From Lobosporangium transversale (Eukaryota; Mortierellomycota; Mortierellomycetes; Mortierellales; Mortierellaceae): a stretch of DNA of 64,000 nt. Shown here piece after piece: positions 46,463-57,643 of the stretch. The translations under genes were made by a program, and so were the position numbers. The DNA lies in the NCBI RefSeq assembly GCF_002105155.1, contig NW_019028997.1:278501-342500 (forward strand), in the 5' to 3' direction. Numbering within the stretch: position 1 is the stretch's first letter; each line of letters opens with the position of its first letter. The notes under the pieces are model-generated. The model searched no databases, was not told the DNA's origin, and saw nothing but the letters and a program-made list of their open reading frames with translations.

Positions 46463-46485
46463 ACCAGGCCAGCCTCGCTCTCACC
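46438..46485 (+). promoter_or_regulatory. -1 ribosomal frameshift site of gypsy A
   Basis: The heptamer G GGA AAA (46438-46444) is in the gag reading frame exactly as the X XXY YYZ rule demands. Slipping back one base reads GGG AAA AGA and enters the pol frame, which is open from there. A hairpin follows at 46447-46485: GGTGAG-CGAG-CTG pairs with CAG-CTCG-CTCACC, with small bulges. The gag stop lies in the hairpin loop. The 2-nt spacer is short, so the lower stem may melt first. Confidence 0.82.
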
Positions 46486-49400
46486 ACCAACCCTCGAGTC
46501 CTGGGCTCTAGAGGGCGTAGTCATATGGATTTAAGTAGTAACAACAGTAATAAAAACTCTAGTTCTCCTAAATCCATGATTATGTCTTCTCGCTCCTCTC
46601 CCATATTTTCTCTATCCTCTCTCTTATCACTACCCTCTAAAAGCACCTTGCACCACACCACTTCCATTCCTCCGGATTCCCTAAATCACCTCTCCCCCGA
46701 TTCCCATCCCGCGTCATCTGTCACTGAAATCAAATCATCTTCAAACCAAGACACAAATGAAAATTCACCTACCCCCTCTACTTCCCACGAACACCTTGCT
46801 AGTAAACCACCCCGTCGTCGTCGTCGTCATGCCACACACCTCCAATCCCTGTCCGCTGTCTACACCAATGCGAGACGACTACTAACCTTCATTGGGGCCG
46901 TCAACGGACACCCTGCGCGAATCCTCATTGATGGTGGAGCAGAAGGAAATGTATTGAGTTCAAAATTTTGCAGAAAACATAACATTATCATAGACAACGC
47001 GAACCCTATCCCTATCATTCATCCGAATGGCACAGCAGTCATGTCCCCAGGAACCGCATCTGTTACCCTCGAACGTGGTTCCTATGGTGAAAAGATTCAA
47101 AGTATCATCTACCCCTCGAAAAAATATGATCTCATCCTAGGGAAACCTTGGCTAACCGCAGTCAATCCCCAAATCAACTGGCGCACTAACGATTTACACT
47201 TTGAACACGATGGTAAACACATACTATGGGAATGTCGAGGGCATACCTCCTCCTCCGCTCGTCAAAATTGCCTTTCTGCCATAAACTTTGCTGCATTAGC
47301 ATTAGAACCCGAAACGACAACATTCTTGGCCCAAGTAAGAACCACTTCACCACCAACAAACCTAGACTCAACACTACCCGAATCGATTCAACAAATTGTC
47401 CAAGTAGAATTTCCAGACCTCTTTCCTGACACACTACCGGACGGAATCCCTCAGGATTGTGGCGATAGCATGCGAATCGAGACTGAAAATAATACCGATC
47501 CACCTGTAAGACCAGTCATTCGCTTATCAATTGCTGAATTAGACGAACTAAAAACACAACTCACAGAACTACTGCGCAAAGGCTTCATCTCTCCAAGTAC
47601 ATCACCCTACGGAGCACCAGTTTTATTCGTTAAAAAGAAGGATGGCGGACGGAGGATGTGTGTAGACTACAGAGGATTAAACAAAATAACCCGTAAGAAT
47701 CGCCATCCACTACCAAGAATCGACGAGCTAATAGATCGTTTCAGGACAGCACGGTTTTTTACAAAGCTCGACTTACTATCCGGATATCATCAAATGCGCG
47801 TTCATCCAGACGACCGACATAAAACGGCATTTCGAACACGCTACGGTCACTATGAGTTTAACGTCGTCCCTTTCGGACTCACCAACGCACCTGCCGCCTT
47901 TTCAGCCATGATGCGCAACGTGTTGGATCCTGTGCTGGATAAATGCACCGTAGTTTACCTAGATGATATACTGATTTATTCTGATAACAAAGAGCAACAT
48001 CTACAAGACATCAGAAACGTTCTTAGGCTCCTACGCAAGGCAGGCCTCTTTTGCAAGCTTTCCAAGTGTTCATTTATGCAAGAGGAGACAGAGTTCCTAG
48101 GCCATGTTATATCCAAAGATGGACTCAAAACAAACGGAGCACTGGTTAAGGCAGTTAGAGAATGGCCAACACCCACAACACAGCGCCACGTCATGCAGTT
48201 CCTTGGATTAACAAACTTCTATCATCAATACATCAACCACTATGCTGATATCGCGCTTCCCCTTACTGATCTGTTAGGCTCAACTACAACATTCTACTGG
48301 AGCAAGCCTCACCGAGAGGCCTTTGAAAGACTGAAGCAGGCAGTCACCATGGCACCCGTACTCAGAATTTTTGACCCTGCCCTAGCAACTTCCGTCGAAA
48401 CTGATGCATCAGGTTTCGCCATTGGTGCAGTCTTGTTCCAAACAGATCACAAGGGCGAATCGCGCCCTGTTGCCTTTACATCACGAAAGTTGAGCTCTGC
48501 AGAACGAAACTACCCAACCCATGAGCAAGAATTACTAGCTGTCGTCCACGCCTTAAGAACATGGCGATACTATTTGGATGGATCTCATTTTATTGTCTAT
48601 ACTGACCATGCCACATTGCAGCATTTTCCAACCCAACCAAACCTGACTCGGAGACAGGCCAGATGGATGGAACTCCTACAAGAATACGACTTCAACTTCA
48701 AGTACAAACCAGGCAAAGACAACATCGTCCCCGACGCTCTCTCAAGGAGGCCTGACCACAAGGCGCAGGATCCCGCCAGTGAGCAGATTAACTCCATAGA
48801 AATAAGTTTGGACCCAGGCTTACGGCAGCGCCTGATAAAGTGTTACCCATATGACCTTAAGTTAGGATCACTTTACGAAAGCTGCCGCGAGGCAAGTCCC
48901 TCTGATCGTTATTTTGTTGCTGATGACCTATTGTGGATTAACATCGCTGGACAGACACGTTTATGTATCCCGAATGATCCTAACATTCGCGCTCTCCTAC
49001 TTCATGATGCACATGATTCTCCCATTGCTGGCCACCTCGGCTTCGAGAAAACATATGAAACCATGCGAAGGACTTTCTTTTGGCCACGAATGGCCCGAGG
49101 CACCAAGACTTACATTGCATCATGCGAACAGTGCCAGCGAAATAAACCACTGCTTCATCATCCTGCCGGATTATTCAAACCTCTCGATATACCTCTTGAA
49201 CGATGGGAAACTGTTACCATGGACTTCATTGGCCCTTTACCCAAGACGAACCGAGGGTTCAATGCCATAACTGTATTCGTAGACAAGTTATCCAAACAGG
49301 TCCACTTCTGCCCTAGCCATACAACGGACACCGCTTCAGATATCGCGCGACTCTTCTTCAATAATGTCTTCCGACTCCATGGCATGCCACGAGCTATTGT

Positions 49401-50277
49401 ATCGGACAGAGACTCAAGATTCACGGGACACTTCTGGACCACATTGATGAAGCTCATGGGAACTAAACTCCATATGTCTACAGCATTCCATCCTCAGACA
49501 GACGGACAGACGGAGCGAGCCAACAGGACCCTGGAGGAAATGCTACGATCTTATGTCTCGTACAAACAGAATGACTGGGACTTGCTCTTACCAATGATGG
49601 AATTTGCATACAACAACTCCGTCAACCCCTCCACAGGGTTTTCCCCCTTTTTCCTAAACCACGGTCATCATCCCATCGTCCCATCATCCCTCTTGAAACC
49701 ACCAACAACAGATGTACCGGCTATCTCTACCTTCATTTCCACTCAAGCCTCTGCGTTGGCGCAAGCACAAGACGCAATAGCGACAGCTCAGGACATCCAA
49801 AAACGCCAAGCAGATAAAGCACGATCACCCGCCAGGTTCACTGTAGGCGATAGTGTCTTACTGAGTACGGAGCATATCACTGTCGCAGCTCACGCAAACC
49901 GACCCTCCAAAAAGTTAGAACCAAAATTCATTGGACCATTCAAAATCATAGAGAAGATCAACGACAACGCGTACAAGCTCGAGCTACCTCCGAACATGAA
50001 ACAACACCCTGTCTTCAATACAGATTTATTACGACATTATCACGAATCCCCGGAGAATTTCGGCGAACGAGCACCTGCCAGACCCCCACCAGATTTAGTC
50101 GATGGCGAAGAAGAATATGAAGTGGAAAAGATTCTGGATTACAAACTATTTGGCAGAACCCCCAAGTGGCTCGTGAAATGGAAGGGATATCCTGACGAAG
50201 AAGCAACATGGGAACGGAGATCCTCACTAGTTAATGCAAAAGAAGCACTGGAGGAATTTCAAAAAATGCAACAGTAA
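46439..50277 (+). CDS. gypsy A Pol (protease, RT, RNase H, integrase, chromodomain)
   Basis: The frame is open from the slippery site; the first Met is at 46525 (1250 residues from there). Order: aspartic protease (ILIDGGAEGN), reverse transcriptase (KKDGGRRMCVDYRGLN, VVYLDDILIYS), RNase H (VETDASGFAIGAVL, YTDHATLQHF), integrase zinc finger (H...H...CEQC) and DDE core (MDFIGPLP, IVSDRDSRF, TDGQTERANRTLEE), and a C-terminal chromodomain (EYEVEKIL, WLVKWKGY) that targets integration to chromatin. The protease active site reads DGG instead of DSG/DTG, which may impair it. No stop or frameshift breaks the rest. The protein would be made as a Gag-Pol fusion by -1 frameshifting. Confidence 0.93.
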
Positions 50278-50477
50278 CACCAAAATTATTTTCTCTGTTT
50301 CTTTTTTTTTTTTCTTGTTCTTTATTTTTCTTCTTTTTTTTCTTTTCTCTCTTCCTTTCTTCTTTTACTATCTCCTTTCCTCTCTTCCTCTCTTCCTTTT
50401 ACCTCCCTTCTCTGCCCACTCCAGCATGGTAACAACCGCCATTTCCTCCATCAATCGACGACGTTCCCGTGCTCGCT

Positions 50478-51014
50478 TGTCAAGGACTGACAAAGGGTTT
50501 GCAAGGAAAGGTAAGTGAATGAATAACAAGAATGATAATGAGCTGAGAACTAGAATGGATTCACGAATAGTTTTATTGCAGACTGAGGTTTACTATGTTA
50601 CAAATCTATCATATTTATACTTGTTTGACTGAAGCGGAGACGCGCTTCAAGAACTCTAAATAAAGCTTACTCAAATATTTCCTAAGGACTTTTACCATAT
50701 GCGGAACTTCAAGTGTTGAGTTAACTTAATACACAGGATCCGAGGAAGATATCTGGTGCAATCTTATTTCAAGGTTCCTTGGCACTATAAGTCTTGGTTA
50801 TTGGTTTATAGCTCTTCTAGAATCCTTGGAGCTATTCACGGAGCTAGAAAACTAGGAGACGCGACTTGGCTTGACAGGCAAACTATGCATGGAGGAATGA
50901 GTGAAGGAAATGAGCGGAACAAATTAATCAAGCACACGTGATCTTTTTCAGATTCGAATCAGACAAAAGTCATTCATCAATTCATGAGCTAGACATTGCT
51001 TGCTGTTCGTGACA
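50478..51014 (-). repeat. gypsy B LTR (3' LTR)
   Basis: 537 bp, starts and ends with the inverted TGTCA/TGACA pair. It differs from the other LTR at about 50647 (GCTTAC against GCCTAC) and at about 50791 (AAGTCTTGG against AAGCCTTGG). It abuts gypsy A trailer sequence. Confidence 0.95.
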
Positions 51015-51024
51015 ATCCCTCCTC

Positions 51025-54000
51025 TTATGAGCGATCTCCTGATCGCGGCGAATACCCAGGTGGCCGAGGTAAGTGTGGGTAGCGTTCATGGAAGTCATGA
51101 ACAAGGTCCTGACTATTCTCGAGATTCTTAGGAGGTTCTTTGGTAGGCTCATCATAACCAATCCACTTGACTAGGTAACGGAAGCGTCGATTCTTAAATT
51201 CTGATGACAAGATTTCTTCGACCTCGTATTCGTTTTCGCCATCGATCTCAACCGCAGGAGGCGGCGGAGCGACACGACCCGGGATGGAATTAGCATGGTA
51301 GGGCTCGAGCAGAGAGACATGGAAAACAGGGTGAAGTCGTGAAAGTTCTTTTGGCAGTTTAAGTCGGAACGAACGCGTTCCAACGGCTTCAACTATCTCG
51401 AAAGGTCCAAGTCGTTTAGCGTCGAGTTTATCAGAGGGCCTGGTAGTCTTTATATTGGTTCTTGACAACCACACCATGTCACCAGGTGAGAATGATGGCT
51501 GTGGCTGAGCATGTTGGTTGTAATTACGCTCTTGCGATTCTTGGGCTTCACGAATATAAAACTGAAGGTCTTCTTGAACGTCTTTCAAAACTTGTAGACG
51601 ATTTTTAGCACTAGGACTACTGGCAGCAACCCTCGGGATTACGAAACTGAATTTTGGGTGATACCCTTGATGCGCGAAGAATGGCGTCTGGTTGGTGGAT
51701 GAGTGGACCGTGTTGTTGTAACAGAATTCTGCCATAGGGAGCAGACCAACCCAGTTGCCCTGCTGATAATTTAGAAAGCAACGTAGATATTGTTCCAGAG
51801 TAGCATTTGTCCTTTCGGTTTGACCATCAGTCTGTTGATGGAATGCTGTAGCAAGATTCTGAGTCACACCTAGGCCCCGAAGGAAGTCCCGAGTGAATTG
51901 TGCGGTGAACAGGGATCCACGGTCAGTGATGATATCATCCGGGAGACCATGGACAGCTACGATACGATGTAGGAACAAAGTGGCTAATCCTGCGGCGTCG
52001 ATATTGTCTGTTGATGGGATAAAGTGCGCCATCTTGGTGAATCTGTCTACGACAACTAGGATAGCAGTCTTGTCCTCAGAGGGTGGTAGTTGAGTGATAA
52101 AGTCCATGGAAATGGAGGACCATGGTGTCTCGGGTACAGGCAAGGATTGTAATAAGCCATATGGCTTGTGGTGAGTGGTCTTATTGCGCTGACAAATGTC
52201 ACATGTAAGGATAAACTTCTTGACGAACTGACGCATCTTTGGCCAATGATAGGTTCGTGCTACAAGCTCGAAGGTCTTATGAACTCCAAAGTGACCCGTG
52301 ATGATGGTGTCATGACAGTGACGAAGGATATCCAGCTTGATGCGGTCATTGGCGGGCACGACGATGCGGCCCTTATGGTATAGCAGACCATCCTCGATAG
52401 CATGCTCTGGGTAGGACTCTGGCTTTTGGTGTAGGCTGTGGAATATAGCAGCTGTTGTTTCGTCTTGAGGGTAGGATTCTTTGATTCTTGCAGTGATGTC
52501 GTTACTGCTTGATTCTTGATGTGTGGCTACGGCTAATAATTTTGTATCCCATGGTTCTAGTTTGGGCAGGATCGCGTCATGGACAGCGTCTTCCCCCCCT
52601 TCAGGAGGGTGCATGCGAGAGAGGGCATCAGCAGCACCATTGAGAATGCCAGGGCGATAGACCACGCGGAACTTGAACTTGGATAGACGTTCGGCGTAGC
52701 GTACTTGACGAGAACTTAGGGAACGTTTTTCAGAAAAGTACTCGAGGTTCTTATGATCAGTTAGGATGGTGGCAGGGAAGTGAGAGTACGCGAAGTAGTG
52801 GCGGAATTGTTCCAGACCCTCTACAGCGGCTAGGAGTTCAGTATCATGGACATGGTAGTTTCGCTCAGGGGGTGTCAGAGAGCGAGAATAGTAGGCAAGA
52901 GGCCGCAACACTCCTTTGTCGTCCGCCTGGCTACAGACAGCGCCCAACGCGTGCTTTGAAGCATCGGGCTCGAGAAAGCATGGTTTTTCTGGGTTGTAGT
53001 GAGACAGGACTGGTTCGGTTGTGAAAACCCTTCGAAGCTCGTCAAAAGCCTTTTGAGCAGGAGGACCCCAGACAAAGGGCACATCTTTTTTAAGGAGGCT
53101 TGTGATAGGCGAAACTACATTGGAGAAATTCTTGATGAAGCGACGATAGAAGTTGGCAAAGCCCAAGAACACTTGGATGTCGCGCACAGATGCAGGGGTA
53201 GGCCATGATGTGATAGCCTTAACCTTGGCAGGGTCCATGGAGATGCCAGTAGGAGAGATCACGTAACCGAGAAACTCAACGGTGGTAACATGAAACTGGC
53301 ATTTTTCCAAATTGACTTGGAGGTCAGCATCCATAAGTAATTGCAAGACCTTACGCACATGGTGGACGTGTTCCTCCTCGTTGTTGGAATAAATCAGGAT
53401 ATCGTCCAAATAGATGACGACGAAGGTATCAAGGCAGCTACGAAGGACCTCGTTGAGAAAGGCTTGGAAGGTGGCTGGGGCATTGGTGAGCCCGAAAGGC
53501 ATCACAAGGTACTCGAAATGGCCATACCGAGTGCGAAAGGCGGTTTTCCATTCGTCACCCTTAGCTATACGAACAAGATTGTAAGCGCCCTTGAGGTCTA
53601 ACTTGGTGAAGATGAGTGCTAACCGTAGTCGGTCCAAGGTCTCTGATATTAAGGGCAGGGGGCAGCGGTTCTTGATTGTTATTTTATTGAGGGCTCGATA
53701 ATCTACACAAAGTCTGAGTTTGCCATCTTTTTTTGGAACAAATAGGACAGGAGCGCCGGCAGGGGATTCTGACCGTCGGATAAATCCTCTTTTCAGATTA
53801 TCATCAAGGTATTCTTTAAGGGCTTCGAGCTCAGTATGTGACAAAGTATACAAGGGGCCAAATGGAATTTTGGAATCAGGTTCAAGAGAGATAGCATGGT
53901 CTAAGGGTCTATGAGGAGGCAGAGTTCCAAGTTCTTTCTCTTTGAAAAGTGGTGTGAACTCAGAATAGGTTGGGGGCAAAGATTCAGAGAGTGTTACAGG

Positions 54001-54698
54001 GCAAGGCTCAGAAGTGCTGGAATTCAGGGATAGAGAGAAACAAGAGAGGTCAGGAACAGAGATCAAGGACTGGGTAGGACATAGGTCCTCAAGATATTCT
54101 GAGAGTAATTGACAGAGATAATAATCATTAACAGATATATTATTTTCAAGATCAAGACTAGGCGCAAGACTAGGGACGAAACTAGAAGCAAGAAAGCTAG
54201 ACAAGATTGTTTCACAAGACACGACAGGATACTGTTCAAAACAGGTTTTATTGCAGAAGTCATCAGAGAAAGAAACTAGTCGCCTTTTCCAGTTTATGGC
54301 AGGGTTGTGCTTTTCAAGCCAATCGATACCAAGGATGACTGGGTGCTGGATACTAGTGACGTTCAATGACAAATTTTCACGATGATTTTCTATGGCTAGG
54401 GAGACAGGGGCATGGTGAGTGACAAGGCCGTGAAGGCTGGCCTGACCATCAGCCATGTTGAGACGAAGGGGAGTGGACAAGGGGACAGTGATGAGGTTAT
54501 GTTTCGTGACGAGGCTCACATCGATGAAAGAAGCTTGCGCCCCAGAGTCGATGAGAGCTTTGGTTTGGACAGGGGGCTGACTAGGCAGGGACAAGGTTAT
54601 ATTAACTAAGAGGCAGATTCTAGGTCTTGAGGGCGAGGAAGTAGTGAGCATATTTCCTAGGATCCATTCCTCGTCGGAGCCTAGGCAGATTCGTTTCC
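51025..54698 (-). CDS. gypsy B Pol (protease, RT, RNase H, integrase, chromodomain)
   Basis: Read from the slippery heptamer at 54699-54693 into the -1 frame (GKRICLGSDEEW). Protease (ALIDSGAQASFIDV, normal DSG), reverse transcriptase (KKDGKLRLCVDYRALN, VVIYLDDILIYSN), RNase H (LEPDASKHALGAV, ILTDHKNLEYF), integrase (HH-CC finger with CDICQRNK; MDFITQLP, ITDRGSLF, TDGQTERTNATLEQ) and a C-terminal chromodomain (EYEVEEIL, YLVKWIGY). The Trp normally found after the GY loop is replaced (TKEPPKNLEN). No interruption is seen in about 1220 residues. It should produce an active polyprotein. Confidence 0.94.
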
Positions 54699-54699
54699 C
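54672..54699 (-). promoter_or_regulatory. -1 ribosomal frameshift site of gypsy B
   Basis: On the minus strand the gag codons are TCG GGA AAC, giving the heptamer GGGAAAC (54699-54693), a classic -1 slippery site. After a 7-nt spacer (GAATCTG) comes CCTAGG-C-TCC, which can pair with GGA-T-CCTAGG downstream. The gag stop TAG (54683-54681) lies in the first arm. The shifted frame is open into pol. The equivalent codons (TCG GGA AAR) are used in gypsy A. Confidence 0.85.
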
Positions 54700-55835
54700 G
54701 ACTCGGCTTCTAGAACGGATGCATGGATTGTCTTCTTGGTAGGGCAATTCAAGGCGATGTGGTTAGCGCCACCGCAATACAGGCAAAGACCCATATCTCT
54801 GCGGCGCTTTTTCTCTTCGGGTGTGAGACGTCGGGCACGCATGGCATCTACATCCATTGCCATAGATGGAGCCGCTGGGGCCGGAGTAGTGGTGCTCACT
54901 GGTGGGGGACGTCGGGCTGGTGGTGTCTGATGCTTGAAAGACTCGAAGCGGGGCCGCTGGCGACGATGTGATGACAGATTTCTATAGGCGTCGATTGCCG
55001 CGGTCTGCACCTCATGTACGGTCTTGAACTTAGACCACTGTGGCAAGAGCAGGCCATGGATTTCACTTGATAGACCTTTCTTGAAACGGGCCTTGAGGGC
55101 TCGGTCGTTCCAGCCACTGCGGGCGGCGAGGCGGCGAAACTCTGTTACATATTCGATCATCGAACCGGATTGACGGATGCAGGATAGTTGATGTTCAACA
55201 TCTTCCTGCTCGAGATGGTCTCCGAAAAATTCTTCTAATGTCTCGATAAATACTTCGTAGGAAGTCAGGACTCCGGAGTCATCTTCGATTTCTCCATTGA
55301 TGTACGGAGCAAAGTGCCGAGATGCGTCACCATCTAGGCACTGCAGGGAGTAGTTAATCTTTTCTTCGTCGTTGGATAGGGCGTCAGGAAAACGTGCGAA
55401 GACAATTTGTAGACGAGCACGAAAATCTGAGAGGGACAGCTCATCGCTGTTTCCCTTAAACTTGGTAGTGAGGGGTTGCGGGATAGCAGTACGTGGCGTA
55501 GGAGCTGTGGCTCGATTTGCAAGTCGGCTCAGAATAGAGTGCATATCTCTTTCGAAGGAGCGCTGCATATTTCTCTGTTCTTGATGCTGGGATGCAAGGG
55601 TCTCGATGGCGCTACGTAGGGTGATTAGCCCTGCGGGGTCAGGATTACTGTTCAGTTGGGCGTGCTGTTGGTTCACTACATCTCGGATATTCTGGATTTG
55701 CTGCTGCATTCCGCTAACGGCTTCAGCATGGGACTGGAGATGAGCCAAGACTTGACGGGGGTCTACATTAGGATCTTGGGCAAGTTCTTCTAGGGCTCGT
55801 GGTGTATAGATTTCAGGATGGGGGTTCTGGGACAT
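54681..55835 (-). CDS. gypsy B Gag
   Basis: 384 residues. A predicted N-terminal coiled-coil-like stretch (QSHAEAVSGMQQQIQNIRDV) is followed by the gag core (FKGNSDELSLSDFRARLQIV, LEEFFGDHLEQEDVEHQLSC, YVTEFRRLAARSGW) and a single CCHC knuckle (CLYCGGANHIALNC) near the C-terminus. It overlaps pol by about 20 bases beyond the slippery site. It starts 83 bases after the 5' LTR. Little similarity to gypsy A Gag apart from the fold, so A and B are different families. Confidence 0.92.
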   Translation of the reverse strand: MSQNPHPEIYTPRALEELAQDPNVDPRQVLAHLQSHAEAVSGMQQQIQNIRDVVNQQHAQLNSNPDPAGLITLRSAIETLASQHQEQRNMQRSFERDMHSILSRLANRATAPTPRTAIPQPLTTKFKGNSDELSLSDFRARLQIVFARFPDALSNDEEKINYSLQCLDGDASRHFAPYINGEIEDDSGVLTSYEVFIETLEEFFGDHLEQEDVEHQLSCIRQSGSMIEYVTEFRRLAARSGWNDRALKARFKKGLSSEIHGLLLPQWSKFKTVHEVQTAAIDAYRNLSSHRRQRPRFESFKHQTPPARRPPPVSTTTPAPAAPSMAMDVDAMRARRLTPEEKKRRRDMGLCLYCGGANHIALNCPTKKTIHASVLEAESGNESA

Positions 55836-55918
55836 GATTGTGAGATTGGGTTAACAAGGGAAAAATATAATTTGCTTAGGATAAGAGTGGGCAGAACAAG
55901 AATTTGTGGAGTCTGCAA

Positions 55919-56455
55919 TGTCAAGGACTGACAAAGGGTTTGCAAGGAAAGGTAAGTGAATGAATAACAAGAATGATAATGAGCTGAGAACTAGAATGGA
56001 TTCACGAATAGTTTTATTGCAGACTGAGGTTTACTATGTTACAAATCTATCATATTTATACTTGTTTGACTGAAGCGGAGACGCGCTTCAAGAACTCTAA
56101 ATAAAGCCTACTCAAATATTTCCTAAGGACTTTTACCATATGCGGAACTTCAAGTGTTGAGTTAACTTAATACACAGGATCCGAGGAAGATATCTGGTGC
56201 AATCTTATTTCAAGGTTCCTTGGCACTATAAGCCTTGGTTATTGGTTTATAGCTCTTCTAGAATCCTTGGAGCTATTCACGGAGCTAGAAAACTAGGAGA
56301 CGCGACTTGGCTTGACAGGCAAACTATGCATGGAGGAATGAGTGAAGGAAATGAGCGGAACAAATTAATCAAGCACACGTGATCTTTTTCAGATTCGAAT
56401 CAGACAAAAGTCATTCATCAATTCATGAGCTAGACATTGCTTGCTGTTCGTGACA
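55919..56455 (-). repeat. gypsy B LTR (5' LTR)
   Basis: 537 bp, near-identical to the other LTR. The sequence just inside it on the minus strand (TTGCAGACTCCACAAATTC from 55918) would be the primer site but does not begin with the usual TGG, so the primer is unclear. Its outer end directly touches the T3b transposase at GAGTACATGCC. Confidence 0.95.
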
Positions 56456-57355
56456 GAGTACATGCCTGTCAATAAAGGCGGTCGACCAAGGAAAGTACCT
56501 AGAGGTATCATGCAGTATCTTAAGGTGAACATGAAACGAGGTACACTCAAGTCTGCAGTTGAGGCCACCGTCAGAGCCAACCAGCTCATACCAGCGGCTG
56601 TTTCTGAGACCACCGTTAGACGACGGCTCAAGGAGTTAGGATTGACAGCAAAGAGGCGTGTACATAAGCCAGCTTTACGTCGACGGCATATTAAAGCTCG
56701 TTTGCATTTTATCAAAAAGTATAAGGAATGGACTCTGGAAGATTGGAAAAAGGTTATTTGGTCAGATGAATCGAAAATAAACCGAATCTGCTCTGATGGC
56801 GTGCAGTGGATCTGGGACGACAACCCGGGACGCCTCACTCGCAGGTCGGTGCAAGGCACTGTCAAGTTTGGGGGTGGTAATGTTAAAGTGTGGTCATGCT
56901 TCTCATGGTACGGACCTGGATACATTGCAAAGATTGACAATAATATGGACGCACAACTTTACATCAAACTACTGCAGGAGGATCTACAGATGTCGCTTGA
57001 TGACTGGGGCCTAACTAAAAGCGATATCGTCTTTCAGCACGACAATGACTCGAAGCACACGGCGAAGATTGTTAGGAAGTATTTGGAGTCAGTACATCTG
57101 ACAGAAGAGGAAGGTACACTTCTAGAGTGGCCAGCACAATCCCCTGACCTCAACCCTATTGAACACATGTGGGCAGAATTGGATAGGCGGCTCTCTAGGT
57201 ATCCGGAGCGAGCTAAGAGCTGTGATGAACTATGGGAGCGAATATCGGTTGAATGGTACAGGATCCCAGTGGACTTCTGCCGCAAACTCATCATAGGTAT
57301 CCATAAGAGACTCCAAGCTGTCAGTGATGCCCATGGTTGGAATACTATCTATTGA
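56456..57355 (+). pseudogene. Tc1/mariner transposase (T3b), N-terminus lost
   Basis: About 299 residues from EYMPVNKGGRPRKVPRG to the stop. The catalytic residues are intact: D in VIWSDESKI, D in FQHDNDSKHT, E in SPDLNPIEHMW (39 residues between the last two). The two nonsense codons of T3a are sense codons here (GGA and TGG). The first helix-turn-helix is absent because gypsy B took its place, so terminal-repeat binding should be lost. Confidence 0.92.
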
Positions 57356-57622
57356 TGTAAGGTTATGCCTCACAAAAGAATAAAGATCTTTGGCCACCGA
57401 ATGGGCACATGTGAAACTGATTCAATGACCTGCATGAACAAAAAAGTCATTAGCTATTCAAATGAGACAAGCTAATGTCACAACGCATCACTATGACGTA
57501 GAAGAAGACGGGAGCTTTATTAAACCAAAGTATGAGTGGTGTATGCATATACGGTTTCTAGGAATGAAAAAAAGAAATGCACATGGGAATGAATTATTGA
57601 ATCAGTTTTGCATGATAGTGTA
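56456..57622 (+). mobile_element. T3b: Tc1/mariner element, 5' part missing
   Basis: Carries the right inverted repeat of about 210 bp ending GATAGTGTA at 57622, followed by TA. It lacks the left repeat and the first about 60 transposase codons, which end at the gypsy B LTR. Near-identical to T3a. It is inserted just upstream of the zinc-knuckle part of Helitron H5. Confidence 0.9.
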
Positions 57623-57643
57623 TAAGGGCAAATATTGTTAGCC

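Larger units (their letters stand above)
43522..50477 (+). mobile_element. gypsy A: chromodomain Ty3/gypsy element, 3' truncated
   Basis: The order is LTR, PBS, leader interrupted by T2b (43838-45440), gag, pol with chromodomain, then 200 bp of T- and C-rich trailer. At 50478 the LTR of gypsy B starts, so the 3' LTR is missing. The element inserted in the helicase exon of H3. Both gag and pol are open, so it would have been intact before the loss of its end. Confidence 0.85.
50478..56455 (-). mobile_element. gypsy B: complete chromodomain Ty3/gypsy retrotransposon
   Basis: Two 537-bp LTRs (50478-51014 and 55919-56455) differ at only two bases that I could see. On the minus strand the LTR starts TGTCACGAACAGC and ends CAGTCCTTGACA. 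Gag and Pol are open, a polypurine tract (AAGAGGAGGGAT, 51026-51015) abuts the 3' LTR and overlaps the pol stop. The flanking five bases (TCGCT left, GAGTA right) do not match, so there is no target duplication: one flank is gypsy A, the other T3b. This suggests recombination between copies after insertion. Confidence 0.95.

Noticed and set aside
50390..50520. Possible separate gene after gypsy A pol
   Set aside because: The frame is a pyrimidine-rich gypsy A trailer running into the gypsy B LTR; no independent coding signal.
50756..50941. 61-residue frame duplicated at 56197-56382
   Set aside because: Lies within the gypsy B LTR and is duplicated with it.
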